Source: an uncultured Bacteroidales bacterium
GTDB taxonomy: Bacteria > Bacteroidota > Bacteroidia > Bacteroidales > Bacteroidaceae
Direction: 5' to 3'
Length of the DNA: 64,000 bases
Assembly (NCBI GenBank): GCA_902802815.1
Contig: CADCNQ010000004.1
Location: 1-64,000, forward strand
Of the stretch, positions 28,066-36,548 are shown piece after piece. The notes under the pieces were generated by a model that saw only the letters and a program-made list of their open reading frames with translations, searched no databases and was not told the DNA's origin. The position numbers and the translations under genes were made by a program. Every line of letters begins with the position of its first letter. Position 1 is the first letter of the stretch.

Positions 28066-29790
28066 ATGAATTGGAGTTCACATGAATTTATTTGGCTCGA
28101 CTGGACGGTACTCGCCATCGGCCTATTTGGCGTGGTATGGGCTGTGTACCGTGCTATCGTCAAGGACAAGCAGGCTCAGCAGGGCGAAGACTCAAGCGCC
28201 TACCTTTTCGGTAAGGGCGAGCCATGGTATGTAATCGGTATGGCTATCTTTGCCGCCAACATCGGTTCTGAGCACCTCGTAGGTCTGGCCGGCACAGGAG
28301 CAAAGAGCGGTGTAGGTATGGCACACTGGGAGATGCAGGGATGGATGATTCTGATTCTCGGCTGGCTCTTTGTACCCTTCTATCAGTTGCTGATTAACAA
28401 GATGGGCAAGATTATCACCATGCCCGATTTCCTGAAGTTCCGCTACACCAAGCGCACAGGTTACTGGCTTTCTGTCATCACGCTCGTTGCCTACATCCTG
28501 ACAAAGGTTAGTGTAACAGCCCTGACTGGTGGTATCTTCTTCAAGTATCTCTGGGGACTTAATTTCTGGTATGGTGCCATCGGTCTTATCCTCATCACCG
28601 CTGTATTTACCGTATTCGGCGGCATGAAGGGTGTGATGACCCTCAGTTCCATCCAGACACCTATCCTCATCGTGGGTTCGTTCCTCGTACTGTTCCTTGG
28701 TCTCGCCACTTTGGGCGGCGGCAACATTGCAGAAGGCTGGACCAGTATGATGGATTACTGCAGCCAGCTTAACAACGGCTACGGTACCACTCACATGTTC
28801 CATTGGGAGGAAGGCGACTCGATGTATCAGGAGTATCCCGGATTCGTAGTATTCCTCGGTGCCTGCATCATCGGTTTCTGGTACTGGTGTACTGACCAGC
28901 ACATCGTTCAGCGTGTACTGGGTCAGGTACCCGGTGAGAGCAATGCAGAAGTAATGAAGCGTGCCCGTCGCGGTACTATCGCTGCAGGTTTCTTCAAGGT
29001 GCTCCCCTGCTTCATGTTCCTCATCCCCGGTATGATTGCCGCTGCATTGGCCCAGAAGGGTGTCTTCCAGATGGAAGAGACCGACGCTGCTTTTGCCATC
29101 ATGGTACAGCAGGTTCTGCCTGCAGGTATTAAGGGTATCGTCACCATCGGTTTCATCTGCGCACTTGTAGCTTCTCTGGCAGCCTTCTTCAACAGCTGCG
29201 CCACATTGTTCGTGGAGGATTTCTACAAGCCTCTGAAACAGGGTCTGAGCGAGGCACACTACGTGCTGACGGGTCGTATCGCCACAGTTGTTGTCGTCAT
29301 CCTCGGCTTCGCATGGCTGCCTATTATGATGGGTATGGATACGCTCTACAACTACCTGCAGGGCATCCAGTCTCTGCTGGCTCCTGCTATGGCAGTTGTA
29401 TTTGCCTGCGGTATCCTCAGCAAGAAGGTTACACCCAAAGCCGGTGAGTACACCATGATTGTCGGCTTCCTTATCGGTATGATCCGTCTGGTAACCAACG
29501 TGTTCACCGACACGGGCCGCGCCGTGATGGAAGGTGCATTCTGGGAGAACACCACTTGGTTCTGGCAGACCAACTGGCTCGTATTCGAGTGCTGGTTGCT
29601 GGTATTCTTGCTGGTATTCATCTATGCCGTATCCTTCTTCACACCGGCTCCCAGCAAGGAGCAGATTGATGCCATCACCTTCACCTCCGACTTCAAGAAG
29701 TCTATCAAGGAGAGCTGGGGTGCATTCGACATCATCGGCACCCTCATCGTTGTCGGTCTTTGTGCAGCATTCTACTGGTACTTCTGGTAA
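28066..29790 (+). CDS. Sodium/solute symporter family sugar transporter (SGLT-like)
   Basis: A 574-residue inner-membrane protein with about 14 hydrophobic segments. SSS signatures include NIGSEHLVGLAGTGAKSG near residue 65, MGKIITMPDFLKFRYTKRTG and GFWYWCTDQHIVQRVL near 270. The pattern is that of SGLT-type sodium-sugar symporters; Bacteroides arabinose loci carry a related gene, so L-arabinose or galactose is likely. The start at 28066 is preceded by AACAAACAAAAACA with no strong Shine-Dalgarno, as is usual in this phylum. A strong hairpin follows (29802-29836). Confidence 0.9.
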   Translation: MNWSSHEFIWLDWTVLAIGLFGVVWAVYRAIVKDKQAQQGEDSSAYLFGKGEPWYVIGMAIFAANIGSEHLVGLAGTGAKSGVGMAHWEMQGWMILILGWLFVPFYQLLINKMGKIITMPDFLKFRYTKRTGYWLSVITLVAYILTKVSVTALTGGIFFKYLWGLNFWYGAIGLILITAVFTVFGGMKGVMTLSSIQTPILIVGSFLVLFLGLATLGGGNIAEGWTSMMDYCSQLNNGYGTTHMFHWEEGDSMYQEYPGFVVFLGACIIGFWYWCTDQHIVQRVLGQVPGESNAEVMKRARRGTIAAGFFKVLPCFMFLIPGMIAAALAQKGVFQMEETDAAFAIMVQQVLPAGIKGIVTIGFICALVASLAAFFNSCATLFVEDFYKPLKQGLSEAHYVLTGRIATVVVVILGFAWLPIMMGMDTLYNYLQGIQSLLAPAMAVVFACGILSKKVTPKAGEYTMIVGFLIGMIRLVTNVFTDTGRAVMEGAFWENTTWFWQTNWLVFECWLLVFLLVFIYAVSFFTPAPSKEQIDAITFTSDFKKSIKESWGAFDIIGTLIVVGLCAAFYWYFW

Positions 29791-29801
29791 ACACTTTGAT
29801 A

Positions 29802-29836
29802 TTGTCTTCGGTGGAGCTTGTCTCCATCGAAGACAA
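29802..29836 (+). terminator. Hairpin between the symporter and araD genes
   Basis: A 15-bp stem (one G-U) TTGTCTTCGGTGGAG/CTCCATCGAAGACAA with a 5-nt loop, 11 bases after the symporter stop, followed by CTTTATTC. It may be a terminator or partial terminator separating the galactose part from the arabinose part. The rest of the spacer to 30029 is A- and T-rich; I found no clear TAnnTTTG promoter in it. Confidence 0.65.
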
Positions 29837-30029
29837 CTTTATTCAAAACCTTATATATAACACTAACACGCACGCGAAACAACACTCAAGAGCATCTGCC
29901 TCTTTAAAACGCAGAGATAAACATCATAACAGTTTCCGAGACATTTCAAGGAGACACCCGAAACAGATTATACTATAGACACAATATATATCGTCAAACT
30001 ATTATTAATTAATATAAATCTTAAATAAA

Positions 30030-30740
30030 ATGCTTGAAGATCTCAAACAGAAAGTTTTTAAGGCCAACTTGGACCTTGTAAAACAAGGATTGGTTATTTT
30101 CACTTGGGGCAACGTCAGCGGTATCGACCGTGAGAAAGGTCTCGTAGTTATCAAACCCAGCGGAGTCTCTTACGACGACATGAAGGCCAGCGACATGGTT
30201 GTTGTGGATCTCGAGACAGGCAAGGTTGTTGAAGGCGATTTGAATCCTTCTTCCGACACTCCGACACACATTGTGCTGTATAAGGCATTCCCCAACATTC
30301 AAGGTGTCGTACACACCCACTCCACTTATGCTACGGCATTTGCCGAGGCTGGTCGCGATATTCCCAACATCGGCACCACACATGCAGACTATTTCTACAA
30401 GGACATTCCCTGCACGCGTGACATGACAGAGGCTGAAGTGAAGGGTCAGTACGAGTTGGAGACCGGTAATGTCATTGTGGACGAAATCCTCAACATCCGC
30501 AAGATCAATCCCGACCACACTCCCGCCGTGCTGGTGAAGAATCACGGTCCGTTTTCCTGGGGCACCAGTCCCGACAATGCTGTGTACAACGCCAAGGTTA
30601 TGGAGCAGTGTGCCAAGATGGCATTCGTTGCATTCTCTGTTAATCCCGGCCTCACGATGAATCCTCTGCTCATTGAGAAGCACTACATGCGCAAGCACGG
30701 TCCCAATGCTTACTACGGACAGAAGGGACAGAAGCATTAA
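30030..30740 (+). CDS. araD: L-ribulose-5-phosphate 4-epimerase
   Basis: A 236-residue class II aldolase-fold enzyme that turns L-ribulose 5-phosphate into D-xylulose 5-phosphate. The N-terminus reads [22 protein letters not shown] follows, and metal-binding His residues lie in [13 protein letters not shown] (near residue 95) and KNHGPFSWG (near 170). The length is standard. araA follows after 58 bases. It starts the arabinose part, after a 240-base spacer with a hairpin. Confidence 0.94.
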   Translation: MLEDLKQKVFKANLDLVKQGLVIFTWGNVSGIDREKGLVVIKPSGVSYDDMKASDMVVVDLETGKVVEGDLNPSSDTPTHIVLYKAFPNIQGVVHTHSTYATAFAEAGRDIPNIGTTHADYFYKDIPCTRDMTEAEVKGQYELETGNVIVDEILNIRKINPDHTPAVLVKNHGPFSWGTSPDNAVYNAKVMEQCAKMAFVAFSVNPGLTMNPLLIEKHYMRKHGPNAYYGQKGQKH

Positions 30741-30798
30741 TATTCATATAGGAAAGTATCATACAAAATAAATATTAACCTTTTATTTTATTAAAATT

Positions 30799-32337
30799 AT
30801 GAAAGCATTTGAAAATCTTGAACTTTGGTGGGTAACTGGCGCTCAGCTTCTCTATGGAGGTGATGCTGTCGTAGCTGTTGATGCTCACTCTAAGGAAATG
30901 GTTGACGGACTCAACCAAAGTGGCATTATCCCCATCAAGGTGGTTTACAAGGGCACAGCAAACTCTTCCAAAGAGGTAGAGGCTGTGATGAAGGCTGCCA
31001 ACAACGAGGAGAAGTGCGTAGGTGTTATCACATGGATGCACACATTCTCTCCCGCAAAGATGTGGATTAAGGGTCTGCAGGATCTCCAGAAGCCCCTACT
31101 CCATTTCCACACTCAATACAATGCAGAAATTCCCTGGGAGACCATGGATATGGACTTCATGAACCTCAACCAGTCTGCTCACGGTGATATTGAGTTCGGT
31201 CACATCTGCACTCGTATGCGTGTGCCCCGCAAGGTGGTTTGCGGTTACTGGAAGGACGAGCAGGCTCAGAAGCAGATTGCCATCTGGGCTCGTGTTGCTG
31301 CCGGTGTTGCCGATGCTAAGAACGTACGCTGCCTGATGTTCGGTATGAACATGAACAACGTTGCTGTTACTGACGGCGACCGCGTTGAGTTCGAGCAGCG
31401 TCTGGGTTATCATGTTGACTACTACCCCGTTTCTTCTCTGATGGACTACTTCAAGAAGGTTACTGACGCAGAGGCTGATGCCCTTGTTGAGGAGTACAAG
31501 AAGGAATACACCATCAAGATTGACGAGAGCGGTGAGAAGGTATACTGGGAGAAGGTTAAGAATGCTGCCAAGGCAGAAATCGCTCTTCGCCGCGTGCTGA
31601 AGGACGAGGGTGCTACAGCTTTCACCACCAACTTCGACGACCTCGGTGATGCTGACATCAACGATCCCAACTTCGTTGGTTTCGACCAGATTCCCGGTCT
31701 TGCATCTCAGCGTCTGATGGCTGAGGGTTACGGTTTCGGTGCTGAAGGCGACTGGAAGACAGCTTGTCTCTATCGCAGCCTCTGGGTTATCCAGCAGGGT
31801 CTGCCCACCGGTTGCTCATTCCTTGAGGACTACACCCTCAACTTCGCCGGCGACCGTTCTTCTTGCCTCCAGAGCCACATGCTCGAGGTTTGTCCCCTCA
31901 TCGCTGTCGACAAGCCCACTCTCGAGGTTCACTTCCTCGGTATCGGTATCCGTAAGCAGCAGACAGCCCGTCTCGTATTCACCTCTAAGGTGGGTCGCGG
32001 CATCAAGGCTACCGTTGTCGACCTCGGCAACCGCTTCCGCCTGATTTCTCAGGAGGTTGAGTGCATCAAGCCGAAGCCAATGCCCAACCTTCCCGTTGCC
32101 TCCGCTCTCTGGGTTCCCCAGCCCACATTCGAGATTGGCGCAGGCGCATGGATTCTCGCAGGCGGCACACACCACAGTGCATTCTCCTACGACATCACAG
32201 AGGAGTATTGGGAAGACTTCGCCGAGATGACTGGCATTGAGTATGTCAAGATCAACAAGGACACCAAGACCAGCGAGTTCAAGCAGCAGCTGCAGAACAA
32301 CGAGATGTACTACATGCTCAGCAAAGCTTTGAGATAA
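30799..32337 (+). CDS. araA: L-arabinose isomerase
   Basis: A 512-residue enzyme that converts L-arabinose to L-ribulose. Family features: MKAFENLELWWVTGAQLLYG at the start, HTFSPAKMWIKGL, LLHFHTQYN, and the metal site region with EDYTLNF and HMLEVCP. The C-terminal part contains AGGTHHSAFS with the conserved His residues. The length is usual. Codon use is strongly biased, as expected for a highly expressed catabolic gene; it and its neighbours produce long accidental frames on the other strand. The kinase gene starts 2 bases after the stop. Confidence 0.97.
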   Translation: MKAFENLELWWVTGAQLLYGGDAVVAVDAHSKEMVDGLNQSGIIPIKVVYKGTANSSKEVEAVMKAANNEEKCVGVITWMHTFSPAKMWIKGLQDLQKPLLHFHTQYNAEIPWETMDMDFMNLNQSAHGDIEFGHICTRMRVPRKVVCGYWKDEQAQKQIAIWARVAAGVADAKNVRCLMFGMNMNNVAVTDGDRVEFEQRLGYHVDYYPVSSLMDYFKKVTDAEADALVEEYKKEYTIKIDESGEKVYWEKVKNAAKAEIALRRVLKDEGATAFTTNFDDLGDADINDPNFVGFDQIPGLASQRLMAEGYGFGAEGDWKTACLYRSLWVIQQGLPTGCSFLEDYTLNFAGDRSSCLQSHMLEVCPLIAVDKPTLEVHFLGIGIRKQQTARLVFTSKVGRGIKATVVDLGNRFRLISQEVECIKPKPMPNLPVASALWVPQPTFEIGAGAWILAGGTHHSAFSYDITEEYWEDFAEMTGIEYVKINKDTKTSEFKQQLQNNEMYYMLSKALR

Positions 32338-32339
32338 TT

Positions 32340-33932
32340 ATGACAGCGAAAGAAACTATCCTTGCAGGTAAAGCCATTCTCGGTATCGAGTTTGGCTCTA
32401 CCCGCATCAAGGCTGTCCTCGTGGACGAGGAGAACAAGCCTATTGCACAGGGTTCCCACACTTGGGAGAATCAGTTGGTCGACGGTCTCTGGACCTACAG
32501 CACCGAAGCTATCTGGTTCGGTCTTCAGGACTGCTATGCCGATCTCCGCAAGAATGTCCTCGAGCAGTACGACACCGAGATAGAGATTCTCGCCGGCATC
32601 GGCATTTCTGCTATGATGCACGGCTATATGGCATTCGGTTCCAACAATCAGATTCTCGTGCCCTTCCGCACATGGCGCAACACCAACACGGGTGAAGCTG
32701 CTGCAGAGCTCTCCAAGCTCTTCAACTACAACATCCCCCTGCGTTGGAGCATCAGCCATCTGTATCAGTGCATCCTCGACAATGAGGAGCATGTGAAGAA
32801 AATCAAGTTCCAGACCACTCTGGCAGGCTACATCCATTGGCAGCTCACGGGTGAGAAGGTGCTTGGTGTGGGTGATGCCAGCGGTATGATTCCCGTCGAC
32901 CCCAAGACGAAGGACTACGACGAGACTATGGTGGAGAAGTTCAACAAACTCATCTCCACGAAGAATTTCGGCTGGACTCTTCGCGAGATCTTCCCCAAGG
33001 TGCTTTCTGCCGGTGAGAATGCAGGCTACCTCACTCCCGAGGGTGCCGGCAAGCTCGACATCTCCGGTCATCTGAAGCCCGGTGTGCCCTTGTGTCCTCC
33101 CGAAGGTGACGCAGGCACGGGTATGGCTGCCACCAATGCTGTCAAGCAGCGCACGGGTAATGTCTCTGCAGGCACCTCTTCCTTCTCTATGATTGTGCTT
33201 GAGAAGGAGCTCTCCAAGCCCTATGAGATGCTCGACATGGTGACCACTCCCGACGGCAGTCTCGTGGCTATGGTGCATTGCAACAACTGCACCTCCGACA
33301 TCAATGCCTGGGTGCGCATCCTCAAGGAGTATGCAGAGCTTCTCGGTGTGAGCCAGACTCCCAACGAGCTCTATGTCCGTCTCTTCGAACTTGCAGCTAA
33401 AGGTGACCCCGACTGCGGCGGTCTTATTTCCTACAACTACATCTCCGGCGAACCTGTCACAGGTTGCATGGACGGACGTCCTTTGGTGATACGCTCTGCC
33501 AACGACAAGTTCACTCTCGCCAATTTCATGCGCGCTCATCTCTACGGTGCCATCGCTGTGCTGAAGTTCGGCAACGACATTCTCTTCAAGGAAGAAGGTG
33601 TCAAGGTGGACCGCATCACAGGTCACGGCGGCTACTTCACCACTCCCATTGTAGGTCAGAAGATGCTGGCTGCAGCTCTCAACTCTCCCATCTCCTGCAT
33701 GGAGACAGCCGGAGAAGGCGGTGCCTGGGGTATTGCCCTTCTGGCTTCCTATATGGTGAACAATCCCAAGAAGCTCAATCTTGCCGACTGGCTCGACGAG
33801 GTTGTCTTCGCCGGCAACACAGGTGTTTCCGTAGATCCGGATCCTGCTGATGTTGAGGGTTTCAACCGCTATATCGAGAACTACAAGGCCTGCATCCCCG
33901 CAGAGCAGAAGGCTGTTGAGTGCAAGAAGTAA
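32340..33932 (+). CDS. araB: FGGY-family carbohydrate kinase, probable L-ribulokinase
   Basis: A 530-residue FGGY kinase. Phosphate-1 loop GIEFGSTRIKAVLVDEENKP is near residues 14-33. The body has GISAMMHGYMAF, GDAGTGMAATNAV and AGTSSFSMI, and the C-terminal ATP region includes ITGHGGYFTTPIVGQ. Its place between araA and transketolase, and the lack of any other kinase in the arabinose part, point to L-ribulose as the substrate, although the sequence type is nearer xylulokinases than enteric AraB. The symbol is thus by role. Confidence 0.85.
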   Translation: MTAKETILAGKAILGIEFGSTRIKAVLVDEENKPIAQGSHTWENQLVDGLWTYSTEAIWFGLQDCYADLRKNVLEQYDTEIEILAGIGISAMMHGYMAFGSNNQILVPFRTWRNTNTGEAAAELSKLFNYNIPLRWSISHLYQCILDNEEHVKKIKFQTTLAGYIHWQLTGEKVLGVGDASGMIPVDPKTKDYDETMVEKFNKLISTKNFGWTLREIFPKVLSAGENAGYLTPEGAGKLDISGHLKPGVPLCPPEGDAGTGMAATNAVKQRTGNVSAGTSSFSMIVLEKELSKPYEMLDMVTTPDGSLVAMVHCNNCTSDINAWVRILKEYAELLGVSQTPNELYVRLFELAAKGDPDCGGLISYNYISGEPVTGCMDGRPLVIRSANDKFTLANFMRAHLYGAIAVLKFGNDILFKEEGVKVDRITGHGGYFTTPIVGQKMLAAALNSPISCMETAGEGGAWGIALLASYMVNNPKKLNLADWLDEVVFAGNTGVSVDPDPADVEGFNRYIENYKACIPAEQKAVECKK

Positions 33933-33968
33933 CTAACACAAAATCAATCTAAAACAACATTTTATAAA

Positions 33969-35993
33969 ATGAACGATATCAAGGTTCTCAATCACGCAGC
34001 GGATAACATCCGTATCCTCGCTGCCTCTGCTGTAGAGAAGGCCAAGAGCGGTCACCCGGGCGGTGCTATGGGTGGTGCCGACTTCATCAACGTCCTCTAC
34101 AGCGAATATCTGAAGTACGATCCCCAGAATCCCCGTTGGGTGGGCCGCGACCGTTTCTTCCTGGATCCCGGTCACATGGCTCCCATGCTCTATTCCCAGC
34201 TCTGCCTCATCGGCAAATACAGCCTCGAGGAGCTGCAGCAGTTGCGCCAGTGGGGTTCCCCTACCACAGGTCATCCCGAATTTGAAATCGAGCGCGGTGT
34301 AGAAAACACTTCCGGTCCTCTCGGTCAGGGTCACGTGTTTGCTGTCGGTGCTGCCATTGCTGCCAAGTTCCTGGCTGCTCACACCGGCAACCCCACCTTC
34401 TCCAAGGAGACCATCTACGCCTACATCTCCGACGGCGGTGTCCAGGAAGAGATTTCCCAGGGTGCTGCACGTATCGCCGGTGTGCTCGGTCTTGACAACC
34501 TCATCATGTTCTACGACTCCAACGATATCCAGCTCTCCACTGAGACCAAGGATGTCATGAACGAGGACACAGCAGCCAAGTATCGTGCTCTCGGCTGGGA
34601 GGTTATTGAGATTATCGGTAACGACGCCGCACAGATTCGTGCCGCTCTCGACAAGGCTCAGACCGTTAAGGGCAAGCCCTGTCTCATCATCGGTAAGTGT
34701 ATCATGGGTAAGGGTGCCCTCAAGGACGACGGTTCTTCCTACGAGGCCAACTGCAAGACCCACGGTGCTCCTCTCGGTGGCGACGCCTATAAGAACACCA
34801 TCAAGAACCTCGGCGGCGATCCCGAGAATCCATTCCAGATTTTCGACGACGTGAAGGCTCTCTATGCTGCCCGTGCCGAGGAGCTCAAGGGTATCTGCGC
34901 TGCCCGCTACGAGGAGGAGAAGGCCTGGGCTGCCCAGAATCCCGACAAGGCTAAGCAGCAGGATGAGTGGTTTGCCGGCAAGGCTCCCAAGATCGACTGG
35001 TCCAAGTGCGTACAGAAGGACAACGACGCTACACGTAACGCCTCTGCAGCTTGTCTGAACGTATTGGCTCAGCAGGTACCCAACATGATTTGCGCCAGTG
35101 CCGACCTCTCCAACTCCGACAAGACCGACGGTTTCCTGAAAGCCACCAAGGCATTCACCAAGGGTGACTTCTCCGGTGCATTCTTCCAGGCAGGTGTTGC
35201 AGAGCTCACGATGGCTTGCTGCTGTATCGGTATGTGCCTCCACGGAGGTGTCATCCCCGCTTGCGGCACGTTCTTCGTATTCTCCGACTACATGAAGCCC
35301 GCCGTACGTATGGCAGCTCTCATGAAGCTCCCCGTGAAGTTCGTATGGACCCACGACGCATTCCGTGTCGGTGAGGACGGTCCCACTCACGAACCCGTTG
35401 AGCAGGAGGCACAGATCCGTCTCATGGAGAAGCTCAAGACTCACGACGGCAAGAACTCCTGCCTCGTGCTGCGTCCCGCTGATGCCAAGGAGACCACTGT
35501 TGCATGGGCTATGGCTATGGACAACACCGACAGCCCCACAGCTCTCATCCTCTCCCGTCAGAACATCACCAACCTGCCCGCAGGCAACGACTACGAGGGC
35601 GCTCGCAAGGGTGGCTACATCGTAGCCGGCAGTGATGAGAATCCCGACGTTGTGATGGTGGCTACGGGTTCCGAGGTCAGCACACTCGTTGCCGGTGCCG
35701 AACTGCTCCGCAAGGACGGCGTCAAGGTGCGCATCGTCAGCGTACCCTCCGAGGGTCTCTTCCGCACTCAGAGCAAGGAATACCAGCAGAGCGTGGTGCC
35801 CGCAGGTGCAAAGGTATTCGGCATGACAGCCGGTCTGCCCGTCAATCTGCAGGGCTTCCTCATCGGTGCCGCTCCCGAGAGCAAGGTATGGGGTCTGGAG
35901 ACCTTCGGTTTCTCTGCTCCCTACAAGGTGCTCGACGAGAAGCTCGGCTACACCGCAGAGAATGTCTACAACCAAGTTAAAGCAATGCTCTGA
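33969..35993 (+). CDS. tkt: Transketolase
   Basis: A 674-residue thiamine-diphosphate enzyme of the non-oxidative pentose phosphate pathway; it moves two-carbon units between the xylulose 5-phosphate made by AraD and aldoses. Motifs: SGHPGGAMGGADF near residue 28, TGHPE and GPLGQG near 100-118, the ThDP loop ISDGGVQEE, and WTHDAFRVGEDGPTHEP in the second domain. The length is normal. Its stop TGA shares one base with the rpiB ATG. The link to arabinose genes supplies capacity for pentose flux. Confidence 0.96.
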   Translation: MNDIKVLNHAADNIRILAASAVEKAKSGHPGGAMGGADFINVLYSEYLKYDPQNPRWVGRDRFFLDPGHMAPMLYSQLCLIGKYSLEELQQLRQWGSPTTGHPEFEIERGVENTSGPLGQGHVFAVGAAIAAKFLAAHTGNPTFSKETIYAYISDGGVQEEISQGAARIAGVLGLDNLIMFYDSNDIQLSTETKDVMNEDTAAKYRALGWEVIEIIGNDAAQIRAALDKAQTVKGKPCLIIGKCIMGKGALKDDGSSYEANCKTHGAPLGGDAYKNTIKNLGGDPENPFQIFDDVKALYAARAEELKGICAARYEEEKAWAAQNPDKAKQQDEWFAGKAPKIDWSKCVQKDNDATRNASAACLNVLAQQVPNMICASADLSNSDKTDGFLKATKAFTKGDFSGAFFQAGVAELTMACCCIGMCLHGGVIPACGTFFVFSDYMKPAVRMAALMKLPVKFVWTHDAFRVGEDGPTHEPVEQEAQIRLMEKLKTHDGKNSCLVLRPADAKETTVAWAMAMDNTDSPTALILSRQNITNLPAGNDYEGARKGGYIVAGSDENPDVVMVATGSEVSTLVAGAELLRKDGVKVRIVSVPSEGLFRTQSKEYQQSVVPAGAKVFGMTAGLPVNLQGFLIGAAPESKVWGLETFGFSAPYKVLDEKLGYTAENVYNQVKAML

Positions 35994-36430
35994 TGATTGC
36001 CATTGGTTTAGCATCCGATCATGCAGCTTTTCCTCTCAAGCAGTTCGTCAAGAGCTACTTGGAGGAAAAGGGCATCGCCTATAAGGACTACGGCACCTTC
36101 ACTCAGGACAGCTGCAACTATGCCACCTACGGCCACGCTCTGGCTGAGGGTATAGAGGCTGGCGAAGTGGAGCGCGGCATTGCCATGTGCGGTTCGGGTG
36201 AGGGCATCTCCATGACGCTCAACAAGCACCAGAGCATTCGTGCCGGTCTTGTGTGGCAGCCTGAGATAGCACATCTCATCCGCGAGCACAACAATGCCAA
36301 CGTCATTGTCTTCCCCGGACGCTTCATTGACGAAGCCACCTGTCGTGCCTGCCTCGACGAATTCTTCAATACGGAGTTCGCCGGCGGTCGCCATCAGGAG
36401 CGCATCAACGACATCCCCGTGAAGAAGTGA
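35993..36430 (+). CDS. rpiB: Ribose-5-phosphate isomerase B
   Basis: A 145-residue isomerase that interconverts ribulose 5-phosphate and ribose 5-phosphate. It begins MIAIGLASDHAAFPLKQFV. The catalytic-site loop is MCGSGEGISMTLNK near residue 64; the family usually has Cys in MCGTGIG, and Cys63 is kept here. HNNANVIVFPGRFI follows. The start overlaps the transketolase stop by one base. It is the last gene of the block before a clear terminator. Confidence 0.93.
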   Translation: MIAIGLASDHAAFPLKQFVKSYLEEKGIAYKDYGTFTQDSCNYATYGHALAEGIEAGEVERGIAMCGSGEGISMTLNKHQSIRAGLVWQPEIAHLIREHNNANVIVFPGRFIDEATCRACLDEFFNTEFAGGRHQERINDIPVKK

Positions 36431-36450
36431 TATTTATTCCTGTAGCAGAA

Positions 36451-36487
36451 AAGAGAGAGAGGATTGCGATTGCAACCCTCTCTTTTT
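36451..36487 (+). terminator. Terminator of the sugar block
   Basis: A stem with arms AGAGAGG-TTGC and GCAA-CC(C)TCTCT (one bulge on each side) followed by TTTTT, about 20 bases after the rpiB stop. Confidence 0.85.
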
Positions 36488-36499
36488 GTTTCTCCCCCA

Positions 36500-36548
36500 C
36501 TTTAACCTTTAACCCTTAACCCTTAACCTTTAACCGTTAACCGTTATA
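36500..36548. repeat. Heptamer tandem array
   Basis: Seven 7-mers: CTTTAAC twice, CCTTAAC twice, CTTTAAC, CGTTAAC and CGTTATA. It ends one base before the stop codon of the minus-strand gene 36549-38111. On the other strand it is the GGTTAAG type also found at 57780. Confidence 0.88.

Noticed and set aside
33933..36014. 693-residue open frame opposite transketolase (also 32310-33626 opposite the kinase)
   Set aside because: Both mirror highly codon-biased real genes; composition is artefactual and no motif is visible.
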